From assembly GCA_031263945.1 (NCBI GenBank), contig JAISEW010000012.1:1-7609 (forward strand): a DNA stretch of 7,609 bases, in the 5' to 3' direction. The notes under the pieces are model-generated. The model worked only from the letters and a program-made list of their open reading frames with translations, had not been told where the DNA came from and ran no database searches. The translations under genes were made by a program, and so were the position numbers. The DNA comes from Gracilibacteraceae bacterium (GTDB lineage Bacteria > Bacillota > Desulfitobacteriia > Desulfitobacteriales > Syntrophobotulaceae). Shown piece after piece: positions 1 to 7,428 of this stretch; positions within the stretch are counted from its first letter, which is position 1, and every line of letters starts with the position of its first letter.

Positions 1-1739
1 TGGTAAAACAGCGCCCGGTTTTGCACTTCATACTGCCGGCGCGCCGCCGCCTGGCGCAGCGACTGTTCGGCAAAAGCGCCGGCTGATTTCAGATTGCCTT
101 TGTAAAACTGGAGTTCCCCGCGGGCCAGATCGTCCAGCCCGGACATGCAGCCGTCTAGGATCTTGGACACATGGGGGATCGCCCCGGTCAGCGTTTCTAT
201 ATATTCTTCCATGGCGCCGCTTCGCGCCGTGCCGACCTTGGAGGCCCAGGCGTTCAGGCTGATGCTGGTGAAAGTGAACTGCTCGGCGTAGGAATCCGGC
301 CGGTAATATTCCTCCGCTTTTTTCATGAAAACGTCAAAATCACAGCGGCCGGTGTCAGGCAGCGTCAGGTAACTGATGACACCTAATTCCACATAGGCGC
401 CGCAAAGGATCTGGCAGTTGAAATCCGAATCCGGCAGGGCCGAGTATTTAGCGACGCGGGCTTTCAGCTCCGCCGCGGCCTCGGCGTAACGGCCGATGCT
501 GATGAGCAGGCGCGAGTGCTGATAGTGGTAAGCGGCGATTTGTTCCAGCAGATTCGCCGGGCCGCTGTCATAGAGCCCCAGGAGAAAACGAACCTGGGCA
601 AAGGGGATCTGCGTGGGGAAACAGCGGGCGACGCGGACGAGGGCTTCATATTCGCCGGCCTTGTGATAATAAGCGACGGCGTCCGCTTTGTAATCGTTTT
701 TTTCGCACCAGCGCGCGGCTTCCAAATACACGGCCCGTTTTTCTTCTTCCGTGAGGATATCCTGTTTTTGCCTGAGATAATCGAGAAACAGGTGATGGAT
801 ATGGTAGGCGTTCAGGTAGATATCATAGCGGATAAAAGCGCTGATTTTTTCCATTTCGCGCACCAGCGTCTCGTCGCCGGCCAAAGTGAAGATCAGATCC
901 GTAGAAAGATGGTCGATCAGCGACAGCCGGACGAGAAAACGCCGCAGCCGTTCCGATATGGCGAGAAAAACCTCGCTCTCGATCATGCTGAAAACGTTTA
1001 ACTTCATGGCTGTGCGGGCGCCGCGCTGACGGGCGGGGGATTTTTTCAGAGACAGGCCCACCAAATTCAGGGCAAAAGCCCATCCGGCCGTGTCGTTGTA
1101 AATATCGGCGACGCTCTGAGCGGAGAGCGGGATGTCCAGCAGCTGAAAATACCGGGCCGTTTCGTCTTCCGTGAATCGCAGCTCGTCCTCATGGATGTGG
1201 GCGATCAGTCCTTTCGACAGCAGGCCGACCAAATTGATATCCGGATTTGTCCGAGAAATCACGATCATCGTTATATTCGGGAAAGGGGTCTGGGCGGCCC
1301 TTTTCATGAACCCGCGCACCGGCCCGTCTTCCAGCAGATGAAAGTCGTCAAAGACCAGAACGTATTTTTCGCCGGGCGCCAGCTCGTCTTCCGGCAGGGC
1401 CGCCACCTCCGCGAAGCGGTCGTCCGTTTCCGGAAAGCCGAGTTCCCGCATCCGGGCGGCCAGACGTTTGTTATAAAGCTCCATGGTGCGCGAGAAGCTC
1501 TCCCAAAAGCGCATAGGGGAATTGTCGCGCTCAGACAGCTGGATCCAGGCCGTGGAGGCGTCGTATTCCTGGAGGAAGGAATAGACGGCCTGGGTTTTGC
1601 CGTAGCCCGATCCGGCGATGACGGCGACGTAAGGGCTTTTGACGGCGCTGGCCAGCAGCTTTTGGACGCGGGGCCGTTCCAGATAGACGCGTTTTTCGGG
1701 CAGGAGCATCCGTTCGTTATGATAGATACGGGTTTTCAT
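1..1739 (-). CDS. LuxR-type STAND ATPase transcription regulator (MalT-like), second tandem copy, C-terminus beyond window
   Basis: Reading leftward from the ATG at 1739, the frame stays open for 579 codons to the window edge, so the gene is partial but unbroken. It begins MKTRIYHNER. A Walker A motif of the MalT type (AGSGYGKT, residues 42-49) is followed by Walker B (VLVFDDF, D131/D132), a sensor-1-like ISR (R163) and a GWAFAL segment where STAND ATPases have their winged-helix region. From about residue 335 it is helical-repeat-like, the expected ligand-sensing superhelix. The DNA-binding domain, if kept, lies beyond the left edge. It aligns without net indel to the neighbouring 853-aa gene (about 64% identity over the first 50 residues by eye). 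Its ATG overlaps that gene's TGA (ATGA), and a weak AGGG lies 7 nt upstream, so translation is probably coupled. By family it should be an ATP-dependent, ligand-activated DNA-binding protein in the cytoplasm. The ligand is unknown. Confidence 0.9.
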   Translation of the reverse strand, partial: MKTRIYHNERMLLPEKRVYLERPRVQKLLASAVKSPYVAVIAGSGYGKTQAVYSFLQEYDASTAWIQLSERDNSPMRFWESFSRTMELYNKRLAARMRELGFPETDDRFAEVAALPEDELAPGEKYVLVFDDFHLLEDGPVRGFMKRAAQTPFPNITMIVISRTNPDINLVGLLSKGLIAHIHEDELRFTEDETARYFQLLDIPLSAQSVADIYNDTAGWAFALNLVGLSLKKSPARQRGARTAMKLNVFSMIESEVFLAISERLRRFLVRLSLIDHLSTDLIFTLAGDETLVREMEKISAFIRYDIYLNAYHIHHLFLDYLRQKQDILTEEEKRAVYLEAARWCEKNDYKADAVAYYHKAGEYEALVRVARCFPTQIPFAQVRFLLGLYDSGPANLLEQIAAYHYQHSRLLISIGRYAEAAAELKARVAKYSALPDSDFNCQILCGAYVELGVISYLTLPDTGRCDFDVFMKKAEEYYRPDSYAEQFTFTSISLNAWASKVGTARSGAMEEYIETLTGAIPHVSKILDGCMSGLDDLARGELQFYKGNLKSAGAFAEQSLRQAAARRQYEVQNRALFY

Positions 1740-4297
1740 GGGAGCGCCCTGATCAAATTCCGGCTCAGGGCGATGCGGATCACATCCGCCGGATTATCCG
1801 CGCCCAGTTTCATGTAAATGGAATTTTGTACCATTTTAACCATATTGATTGGCAAATGCCGGTCCGCGGCGATCTGCGACCGGGAAACGCCCCGGTATAA
1901 ATCGTTCAGGATATCCAGTTCCGTGGGGGATAGCCGCGCGTCGCCGTCGCTGAGGTTATGCGCTTTTTTGTATGCCGCCGCCACGATCGCCAGCCGTTTG
2001 GCGTAGGTCGCCGCTCTCCGCCCGATCGTTTCCAGCCAGGACCGGGGGATAGGGCAGTTCCCGTCGCGCGCGGCCGCGGCGGTCAGCGCGCGCATATCCT
2101 TGCCCAGCTCGATAAAAGGCATGGTCAGGCCGTTAGAGTGCGCCAGGTCATAAGCCTTGCCCAGCGCGGCCAGCGCCGCGTCCTTCTGTTTGAGCTGATA
2201 GCGGCAGACGGCTTCCAGCGCCTTCATTTCCAGCCTTCCGAACAGGGCGCCGCTCAGACTTTGCTCGCTCTCGATAAAAGAGAGCAGTTCCCCGTAACGG
2301 CGGCTGACGCAGTAATACCGCGCCCGGATCACGTTGCCGAAGCTGGCGTTGAAGACGCCGAGAGCGCCCGGGGCAAAATTGCCCTTGATCCAGGCGGTCA
2401 CATTCTGATCCTGACCGATCATCGCGTAGTACCAGCCGGATACGATCTCAAAAGTGGTAAAACGGGGCAGATATTCTGTGAATTCCAGCTGCGCCTCCAG
2501 CTGGCGGAATATTTCCTGGGTTCTTTCGTAGCTGCCCTGGGCCGCGCCGACGCGCAGGAGGTAAAACAGCGCCCGGTTGCGCACCTCATACTGTTTGCGC
2601 GCTTCCGACCGGTACAGCGCCTGGGTGATGAATTTTTCGGCCAATTCTAAACGCCCCTTGTAAAACTGCAGCTCGCCCTTGGCCAAATCGTCCAATCCGG
2701 CCATACAGCCGTTCAAGACGTTTTCCATATGAGGGACCGCGCGTTCCAGCGCCGCTATATATTCCTCCATCGCCCCGCTTCGGGCCGTGCCGACCCTGGA
2801 GGCCCAGGCGTCCATGCTGATGCCGGTAACGGCGCCGGATTGGGGGTAAGGGCTGAGCCGGTAATATTCATCCGCTTTTTCCAGCGCCAGATCAAAATCG
2901 TAACAGTCGCTGCGGGGCGCGTCGAAATGCTTGGCGAAACCCAGAGCCTCGTAAGCGCCGCAAAGCACCTGACAGTTGAAATCGGAAGCGGGCAGGGCGG
3001 AATATTTTTCGATGCGGCCCTTGATCTCCGCGGCGGCCTCCGCATAGCGGCCCAGGCTCAGCAAAAGGCGCGTATGCTGAATGTGGTAGCGGGCGATGCC
3101 CTCCAACAGCTCCCGGGGCCCGCGCTCATAGACGCCGAGTATGAATTTGGCCGGATCCATGGGGATCTGCAGCGGGAAGTGATAGACGATGTCGATGATC
3201 GGCTCGTATTCCCCGGCTTTCTCATAGTAGGAGACCGCGTCCATTTTATAATCGTTGGCGTCGCACCAGCGCGCCGCTTTCAGATAAGTGCCGCGTTTTT
3301 CCTCCTCGGTGAGAACGTCCTGTTTTTGCCTGAGATAATCAAGGAACAGATGATGGATCAGGTAGGCCTGCGTATAGATGTCATAGCGGATAAAGGCGCT
3401 GATTTTTTTCATTTCGCCCACAAGGCCTTTGTCCTCAGCCAAAAGAGGGATCAAATCCGTGGAAAGATGGTCGATCAGCGACAGGCGGATCAAAAAACGC
3501 CGCAGTTTTTCCGAGGCCGCGAGAAAGACCTCGTCTTCGATCATTTTGAAGATATTCAGCTTCATCGCGGCGCGCGCTTCCCGCTCCTGCGAGGGGGCTT
3601 GTTTCAGGGACAGACCGACCAGACTGATGGCGAAAGCCCAGCCTGCCGTGTCGTTATAGATATTGGCCAGACCCCGGCCGGTCAGAGGGACGCCCAGCAG
3701 CTGAAAATACCGCGCCGTTTCTTCTTCGGTAAAACGCAGATCGTCCTCGCTGACGCTGACCACCAGTCCTTTGGCCAGCATCCCGACGATGTTGACGTCG
3801 GGTTCCGCCCGCGAGATCACGATCGTCGTCAAATTGGGGAAGGGCAGGCGGATGGAGCGGCGGACGAAGCGCAAAACGGCTTCATTTTCCAATAAATGGA
3901 AATCATCGAATACGATGACGTTCTTTTCGTTGAAGGGGATCTCATCCTCCGGAATCGAAAGATAGTTCATGAATTGGTCTTCCGTCTCGGGAAACCCCAC
4001 TTCCAGCAGCCGCTCCGCAAAATGTTTATCGTAGAGCATGATGGTCCGCGCGAAATTTTCCCAAAACCGCGCCCCCAGATTGTCGCGCTCGGACAGCTGC
4101 ACCCAGGTGGTCGCGGCGTCGTATTGCTGGAGGAAGGAATAGACCGCCTGGGTCTTGCCGTAGCCCGCGCCGGCGGAAATGACGACGAGCGGGCTCTGCA
4201 CGGCGTCGGCCAGCAGCCGGTGAACGCGGGGCCGTTCCAGATAGGCGCGGTTTTCCGGGGCGATGGGTAATCCGCTGTGATATATGCGGGTATTCAT
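1736..4297 (-). CDS. LuxR-type STAND ATPase transcription regulator (MalT-like/LAL), complete first copy
   Basis: An 853-residue regulator with MalT/LAL architecture. The N-terminal STAND NTPase has Walker A AGAGYGKT (42-49), Walker B VIVFDDF (D131/D132), sensor-1-like VISR (R163) and GWAFAI (219-224). A long helical, TPR-like region (about 335-780) follows. The C-terminal LuxR-type HTH starts at LSPTEL (789) with the recognition region SRSQIAADRHLPINMVKMVQ (805-824), then NSIYMKLGA. Such proteins bind ATP and an inducer, oligomerise and activate transcription. The inducer cannot be read from sequence. I chose the ATG at 4297 because it aligns with the paralogue's MKTRIYH start; an in-frame GTG at 4309 would add four residues. 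Neither start has a strong Shine-Dalgarno sequence. A sigma-70 promoter lies about 50 bp upstream. The usual TVK of LuxR HTHs reads MVK here, and the following His is Gln. The gene is first in a two-gene (or longer) leftward operon, divergent from a sensor kinase. Confidence 0.93.
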   Translation of the reverse strand: MNTRIYHSGLPIAPENRAYLERPRVHRLLADAVQSPLVVISAGAGYGKTQAVYSFLQQYDAATTWVQLSERDNLGARFWENFARTIMLYDKHFAERLLEVGFPETEDQFMNYLSIPEDEIPFNEKNVIVFDDFHLLENEAVLRFVRRSIRLPFPNLTTIVISRAEPDVNIVGMLAKGLVVSVSEDDLRFTEEETARYFQLLGVPLTGRGLANIYNDTAGWAFAISLVGLSLKQAPSQEREARAAMKLNIFKMIEDEVFLAASEKLRRFLIRLSLIDHLSTDLIPLLAEDKGLVGEMKKISAFIRYDIYTQAYLIHHLFLDYLRQKQDVLTEEEKRGTYLKAARWCDANDYKMDAVSYYEKAGEYEPIIDIVYHFPLQIPMDPAKFILGVYERGPRELLEGIARYHIQHTRLLLSLGRYAEAAAEIKGRIEKYSALPASDFNCQVLCGAYEALGFAKHFDAPRSDCYDFDLALEKADEYYRLSPYPQSGAVTGISMDAWASRVGTARSGAMEEYIAALERAVPHMENVLNGCMAGLDDLAKGELQFYKGRLELAEKFITQALYRSEARKQYEVRNRALFYLLRVGAAQGSYERTQEIFRQLEAQLEFTEYLPRFTTFEIVSGWYYAMIGQDQNVTAWIKGNFAPGALGVFNASFGNVIRARYYCVSRRYGELLSFIESEQSLSGALFGRLEMKALEAVCRYQLKQKDAALAALGKAYDLAHSNGLTMPFIELGKDMRALTAAAARDGNCPIPRSWLETIGRRAATYAKRLAIVAAAYKKAHNLSDGDARLSPTELDILNDLYRGVSRSQIAADRHLPINMVKMVQNSIYMKLGADNPADVIRIALSRNLIRALP
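1747..1750 (-). promoter_or_regulatory. Weak ribosome binding site for the second regulator copy
   Basis: On the minus strand AGGG lies 7 nt before the ATG at 1739, inside the last codons of the upstream gene. It is weak, which fits translation by re-initiation or coupling at the ATGA overlap. Confidence 0.45.
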
Positions 4298-4345
4298 AAT
4301 GCCGATCACGCTTTCAGGGAACAGCTTTACTACTGAACAAACTGA

Positions 4346-4374
4346 ATTATACCCTTATTTATACAAAAAAGCAA
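4346..4374 (-). promoter_or_regulatory. Sigma-70/sigma-A promoter of the leftward regulator operon
   Basis: Read on the minus strand there is a perfect -10 hexamer TATAAT (4351 to 4346), a 17-bp spacer, and a -35-like TTGCTT (4374 to 4369; three of six consensus bases). A T-run extends from the -35 into the spacer, and an AT-rich stretch lies just upstream. Transcription would start near 4339, giving a leader of about 40 nt before the ATG at 4297. The promoter is inferred from hexamers and spacing only, but the exact -10, optimal spacing and position make it the most credible one in the window. Confidence 0.7.
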
Positions 4375-4419
4375 TATATATTAGGGTGTATTTTGCGATT
4401 TTCCGACGCCGGATCCGGG

Positions 4420-4540
4420 ATTGGAAATGTGACGCGGGAAACGGGCGCTGCGGCGGATTCCGCGATTCTATTTATTGGGATTCGGATCTAACGCGCGACT
4501 GAGGAAAATGGCATGATAGCAGTGAGGGAAAATTTCCAAT
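4420..4540. repeat. Separated 9-bp inverted repeat, possible operator half-sites
   Basis: ATTGGAAAT at 4420-4428 recurs as its exact reverse complement, ATTTCCAAT, at 4532-4540. Both lie in the divergent spacer, and the right copy overlaps the local palindrome GGAAAATTTCC. The centres are 112 bp apart. Two sites in a regulator's own control region could be operators. However, a 9-bp match in a spacer this size has a non-trivial chance of arising randomly (roughly one in seven by a simple count), so this is only a candidate. Confidence 0.25.
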
Positions 4541-4575
4541 ATCCAGGCGGGATTCGTTATTTTGTTATTAATGAT

Positions 4576-4581
4576 AAGGAG
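4576..4581 (+). promoter_or_regulatory. Ribosome binding site that fixes the kinase start
   Basis: AAGGAG lies 8 nt before the ATG at 4590. Two in-frame GTG codons (4581 and 4584) overlap or abut this Shine-Dalgarno sequence and so cannot use it. The ATG at 4590 is therefore the real start. Confidence 0.85.
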
Positions 4582-4589
4582 TGGTGATT

Positions 4590-7400
4590 ATGTCAATACG
4601 CGTCAAAGTATTTCTCGTCATCGTGTCCGTCGTCGTGGTGATCACAGCGGCCAACATGGGCATGGGCATGTTTTTTACGCAGGATCGCCTTTTGGAAACG
4701 GTGGAAAGCGACATGGCCGTGGTCGCCGATATCGCCGACAAACTGATCACCAGTCAGATCAATCTGCTAAAGGCGAACGCCGCCGCCGTCGCCCATCATT
4801 TGCAGAACCTGAGCGGTGCCGCCCTGCGTGAGGCGCTGGCGGGGCAGACCGGTCTTTACGCGGATTTCATGGGACTGGCGGTTTTTGACCGGGAAGGGCT
4901 CGTGGACGCTTACGGGTACACGCCCACCTCGGCGGCCTTGCTGCAAAGCGAGTATATGAAGCGGGCTTTCGCCGGGGAGATGGTCATCTCGACCACGCGG
5001 CTGGATTACGCGACGCAGAAGCTGGTGTTCCTCGTCTGTGTCCCGCTGGCCGGAGAGCGCGTCCTGTCCGTGACGGCGCCGGGACAGATGTTCAGCGACC
5101 TTTTGCGGGATTTCAAGGTCTGGGAAACGGGCAACATTTTTATCCTCGACGCCCAGGGGACGATGATTGCCAATTACCGCGAGGAGATGGTCGAGCAGCG
5201 CGTCAATTTTGTCGAGATGGCGGCGGCCGATCCCGGCCTGAAGGATTTAGGAGAATTTTCCAAAAAGATGATCAGCGGCGACCGCGGGGCGGGCAGGTAT
5301 GTTTTTCAGGGGGCGGAGCGGCTGTGCGTGTATACGCCGATCACGGGATCAAAGGTGGGATGGGTGCTGGCCGTGGCGGCGCCGCTCCGGGAAAGCCCGG
5401 CGGCGCGCACGCGGGAGGGTCTGGGCTTCGCGGCGGTTATTTTTCTGCTGGCGGGGAGCGTGATCGCGGCCGTCGCGTCCGGCGCCCTGGCGCGGCCTTT
5501 TCAGCGGATCGAGGAACAAAACGCTCATCTGGCCGAGCTGAACGAGATCGCCCAGAGCGCCTCGAAAGCGAAAAGCCGGTTCCTGGCCAATATGAGCCAT
5601 GAAATGCGCACGCCTCTCAACGCGGTGGTAGGCCTCTCGGAGCTGATGCTTGACGCCGGGGAGACGGAGGAGATCGGCGATAATCTGGGCAAGATCCACA
5701 CCGCCGGCATGACGCTGCTCAGCATCGTCAATGATATCCTGGACATTTCCAAGATCGAATCCGGAAAATTCGAGCTGATGCCGGTGGACTACGACCTGCC
5801 CAGTTTGATCAACGACACGGTGACGCTGAACATCATGCGCATCGGGGACAAGCCGATCCGCTTCGATCTGCAGATCGACGAGACCCTGCCCAGCAGACTG
5901 TTCGGTGACGAGCTTCGGGTCAAGCAGATTTGCAATAATCTGATCAGCAACGCCATGAAATATACCAAGGAAGGCAGCGTGACCTGGTCCGTCTCCTGCG
6001 AAAGAGATGAGGGCGGCGCCTGGCTCACCGCGCGCGTGGCGGATACGGGCATCGGCATCCGGCCGGAGGATCTGCGGAAGCTGTTTTCCGAGTATAATCA
6101 GGTGGATACCAAATCCAACCGCATGATCGAAGGGACAGGGCTGGGTCTTTCGATCACGAAAATGATGGTGGAGATGATGGATGGGGCGATCACCGTGGAG
6201 AGCGAGTTCGGAAAAGGGAGCGTGTTCACAGCCCGGATCCGGCAGGGCTACGTCACAGACGTGCCCATCGGGAAAGAAATCGCGGAAAACCTGAGACATT
6301 TTCATTATTGCGACAACAAGCGAAGGAGCAACGCGAAGCTGGCGCGCATCCGCCTGCCTTACGCCAGAGTGCTGGTGGTGGACGACGTGCAAACCAATCT
6401 GGATGTGGCGAAGGGCATGATGAAGCCTTACGGTATGCAGATAGACTGTGTGACCGGCGGGCGGCAGGCCGTCGGCCGGATCCGGGAAGCGAAGGTCGTT
6501 TACAACGCGATCTTCATGGATCACATGATGCCGGAGATGGACGGGATCGAGGCGGCGCGCGTCATCCGCGAGGAAATCGGCACGGAATACGCCCGAAATA
6601 TTCCCATCATCGCCCTGACGGCCAACGCAATCATCGGCAACGAGAAGATGTTTCTGGAAAAAGGGTTCCAGGCGTTTATCTCCAAACCGATCGATATTAT
6701 GCAGCTGGACGCGGTCGTCCGGCAGTGGCTGCGAAACAAGGCCCTGGAAAAGGAATCCGCCGCCGGGGAGACAACTGGGGAGACCGCGGGCGCGGCGCCG
6801 GAGACGGAAGCGGCCGCCGGCGGGCTGAAGATCAAGGGGATCGACGTGGAAAAATGCCTCAGCCGCTTTGGGGGCGATATGGAGACCTGCCTGCAGGTAT
6901 GGCGCTCTTACGCCGCGAATACGGCGTCGCTCTTGGAGCAGATGCGGGGCGGAGCGGACGGCCCGAAGCAGATGGCGGCCTACGCGGTGGTCGCGCACGG
7001 GATCAAGGGCAGCAGCCGCGGAATCTGCGCCGACGCCGCGGGGGACATGGCGGAAGCGCTGGAGCGGGCGGCCAAAGCGGGCGACACGGCTTTCATCCGG
7101 GCGTATAACGCTGATTTTATCCGGACCGCGGAAACGCTGCTGGAGAACCTGCGTCAGGCGCTGGACCGCGCCGGCCGGGACACGCCCAAGCCCAGGAAAG
7201 CCGAGCCGGAATCGGCGCTCCTGCGGGAGCTGAGGCGCTGCTGCGCGGATTACGATATGGACGGGATCGACGCGGTCATGGAGGAGCTGGAGCGTTTTGA
7301 CTATGAGCGAGAGGGAGAATTGACGGCCTGGCTGCGGGAGCGGATCGACCGGATGGAGTTCGCGGAGATCCTGGAAAGATTGCTGGGGGCGGCGGCGTAA
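4590..7400 (+). CDS. Membrane-bound hybrid sensor histidine kinase (Cache-like sensor, HisKA-HATPase, REC, HPt)
   Basis: A 936-residue hybrid kinase of the inner membrane. Residues 7-29 form TM1 and about 277-299 TM2. They enclose an extracytoplasmic domain of about 245 residues that looks like a dCache sensor (GNIFILDAQGTMIAN near 181-195). No HAMP domain is evident; a short helical linker leads to HisKA with SHEMRTPLN (H337). The ATPase has N-box NLISNAMKYT (N454), G1 DTGIGI (485-490) and G2 GTGLGLS (515-521). A receiver follows with D598/D599, phosphoacceptor D644 (FMDHMMPEMDG), T677 and K699. The HPt domain carries AHGIKGSS (H803). A roughly 70-residue charged helical tail closes the protein. 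All key phosphotransfer residues are present, so an internal H337-D644-H803 relay is expected. The stop is followed after 28 bp by a response regulator, the likely final acceptor. The sensed ligand is not deducible. Confidence 0.95.
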   Translation: MSIRVKVFLVIVSVVVVITAANMGMGMFFTQDRLLETVESDMAVVADIADKLITSQINLLKANAAAVAHHLQNLSGAALREALAGQTGLYADFMGLAVFDREGLVDAYGYTPTSAALLQSEYMKRAFAGEMVISTTRLDYATQKLVFLVCVPLAGERVLSVTAPGQMFSDLLRDFKVWETGNIFILDAQGTMIANYREEMVEQRVNFVEMAAADPGLKDLGEFSKKMISGDRGAGRYVFQGAERLCVYTPITGSKVGWVLAVAAPLRESPAARTREGLGFAAVIFLLAGSVIAAVASGALARPFQRIEEQNAHLAELNEIAQSASKAKSRFLANMSHEMRTPLNAVVGLSELMLDAGETEEIGDNLGKIHTAGMTLLSIVNDILDISKIESGKFELMPVDYDLPSLINDTVTLNIMRIGDKPIRFDLQIDETLPSRLFGDELRVKQICNNLISNAMKYTKEGSVTWSVSCERDEGGAWLTARVADTGIGIRPEDLRKLFSEYNQVDTKSNRMIEGTGLGLSITKMMVEMMDGAITVESEFGKGSVFTARIRQGYVTDVPIGKEIAENLRHFHYCDNKRRSNAKLARIRLPYARVLVVDDVQTNLDVAKGMMKPYGMQIDCVTGGRQAVGRIREAKVVYNAIFMDHMMPEMDGIEAARVIREEIGTEYARNIPIIALTANAIIGNEKMFLEKGFQAFISKPIDIMQLDAVVRQWLRNKALEKESAAGETTGETAGAAPETEAAAGGLKIKGIDVEKCLSRFGGDMETCLQVWRSYAANTASLLEQMRGGADGPKQMAAYAVVAHGIKGSSRGICADAAGDMAEALERAAKAGDTAFIRAYNADFIRTAETLLENLRQALDRAGRDTPKPRKAEPESALLRELRRCCADYDMDGIDAVMEELERFDYEREGELTAWLRERIDRMEFAEILERLLGAAA

Positions 7401-7413
7401 TTACCATAAAACG

Positions 7414-7424
7414 AAAGGGGTGAT
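7414..7424 (+). promoter_or_regulatory. Ribosome binding site of the response regulator
   Basis: AAAGGGGTGAT pairs well with the 16S 3' end (one mismatch to AGGAGGTGAT). The GGGG core ends 8 nt before the ATG at 7429. It lies in the 28-bp gap after the kinase stop, and no promoter or terminator is visible there, so the two genes are probably co-transcribed. Confidence 0.8.
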
Positions 7425-7428
7425 CCCA

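Larger units (their letters stand above)
1..4297 (-). repeat. Head-to-tail duplication of one regulator gene (period 2558 bp)
   Basis: Segment 1-1739 aligns with 2559-4297 at a constant offset of 2558 bp, with no net insertion or deletion over 579 codons. Exact blocks survive, for example 23 identical bases at 760-782 and 3318-3340, and gtaaaacagcgcccggtt at 3-20 and 2561-2578. The period equals the complete gene length (2562 bp including stop) minus the 4-bp ATGA overlap, so the duplicated unit is one gene. The copies have diverged substantially, so the event is old or the copies are under different selection. The right end of the second unit lies outside the window. Confidence 0.9.
4298..4589. 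promoter_or_regulatory. Divergent intergenic control region
   Basis: This 292-bp spacer separates the leftward regulator operon from the rightward kinase operon and must hold promoters for both. The left third is AT-rich and contains the leftward promoter. The middle is GC-rich with short palindromes (CCGGATCCGG at 4409-4418; GCGGATTCCGC near 4452-4464). The right part has GGAAAATTTCC (4527-4537) and the kinase ribosome binding site. I found no rightward -35/-10 pair with good matches and spacing. No convincing small gene or structured RNA is visible. Confidence 0.6.

Noticed and set aside
2729..3895. A 388-codon open frame antisense to the complete regulator gene, with shorter matching frames at 516-1001 and 1191-1817
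   Set aside because: These are the mirror images of the two paralogous regulator genes. Their mutual similarity follows from the duplication, and they show no domain or ribosome binding site.
4298..4309. GTG start at 4309 for the complete regulator, adding four residues
   Set aside because: It is possible, but the ATG at 4297 aligns exactly with the paralogue's start (M-x-TRIYH), and neither site has a clear Shine-Dalgarno sequence to favour the GTG.
4409..4418. Perfect palindrome CCGGATCCGG in the spacer
   Set aside because: A single 10-bp palindrome in GC-rich sequence, with no second copy and no position relative to a promoter, is not convincing as an operator.
4284..4502. A 72-codon rightward open frame starting inside the leftward regulator and crossing the spacer
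   Set aside because: There is no good ribosome binding site, it overlaps the leftward promoter and start codon, and the composition is not protein-like. The spacer is better read as regulatory.
4581..4589. Upstream GTG start codons for the kinase
   Set aside because: They overlap or abut the AAGGAG ribosome binding site, which is correctly spaced only for the ATG at 4590.
5349..6998. A 549-codon open frame antisense to the kinase gene
   Set aside because: It lies wholly opposite a kinase with unmistakable catalytic motifs. Its product is rich in His, Arg and Pro with no recognisable domain, typical of the shadow frame of a GC-rich gene.
6308..7108. A 266-codon open frame overlapping the kinase on the same strand in another frame
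   Set aside because: The product is low-complexity, rich in Gly, Arg and Gln, and is a frame-shifted reading of the receiver and HPt regions, which are intact in the main frame.
7417..7427. Small hairpin GGGGTGATCCC that could mask the response regulator's ribosome binding site
   Set aside because: The stem is only three to four pairs with a very small loop, too weak to argue for translational control.
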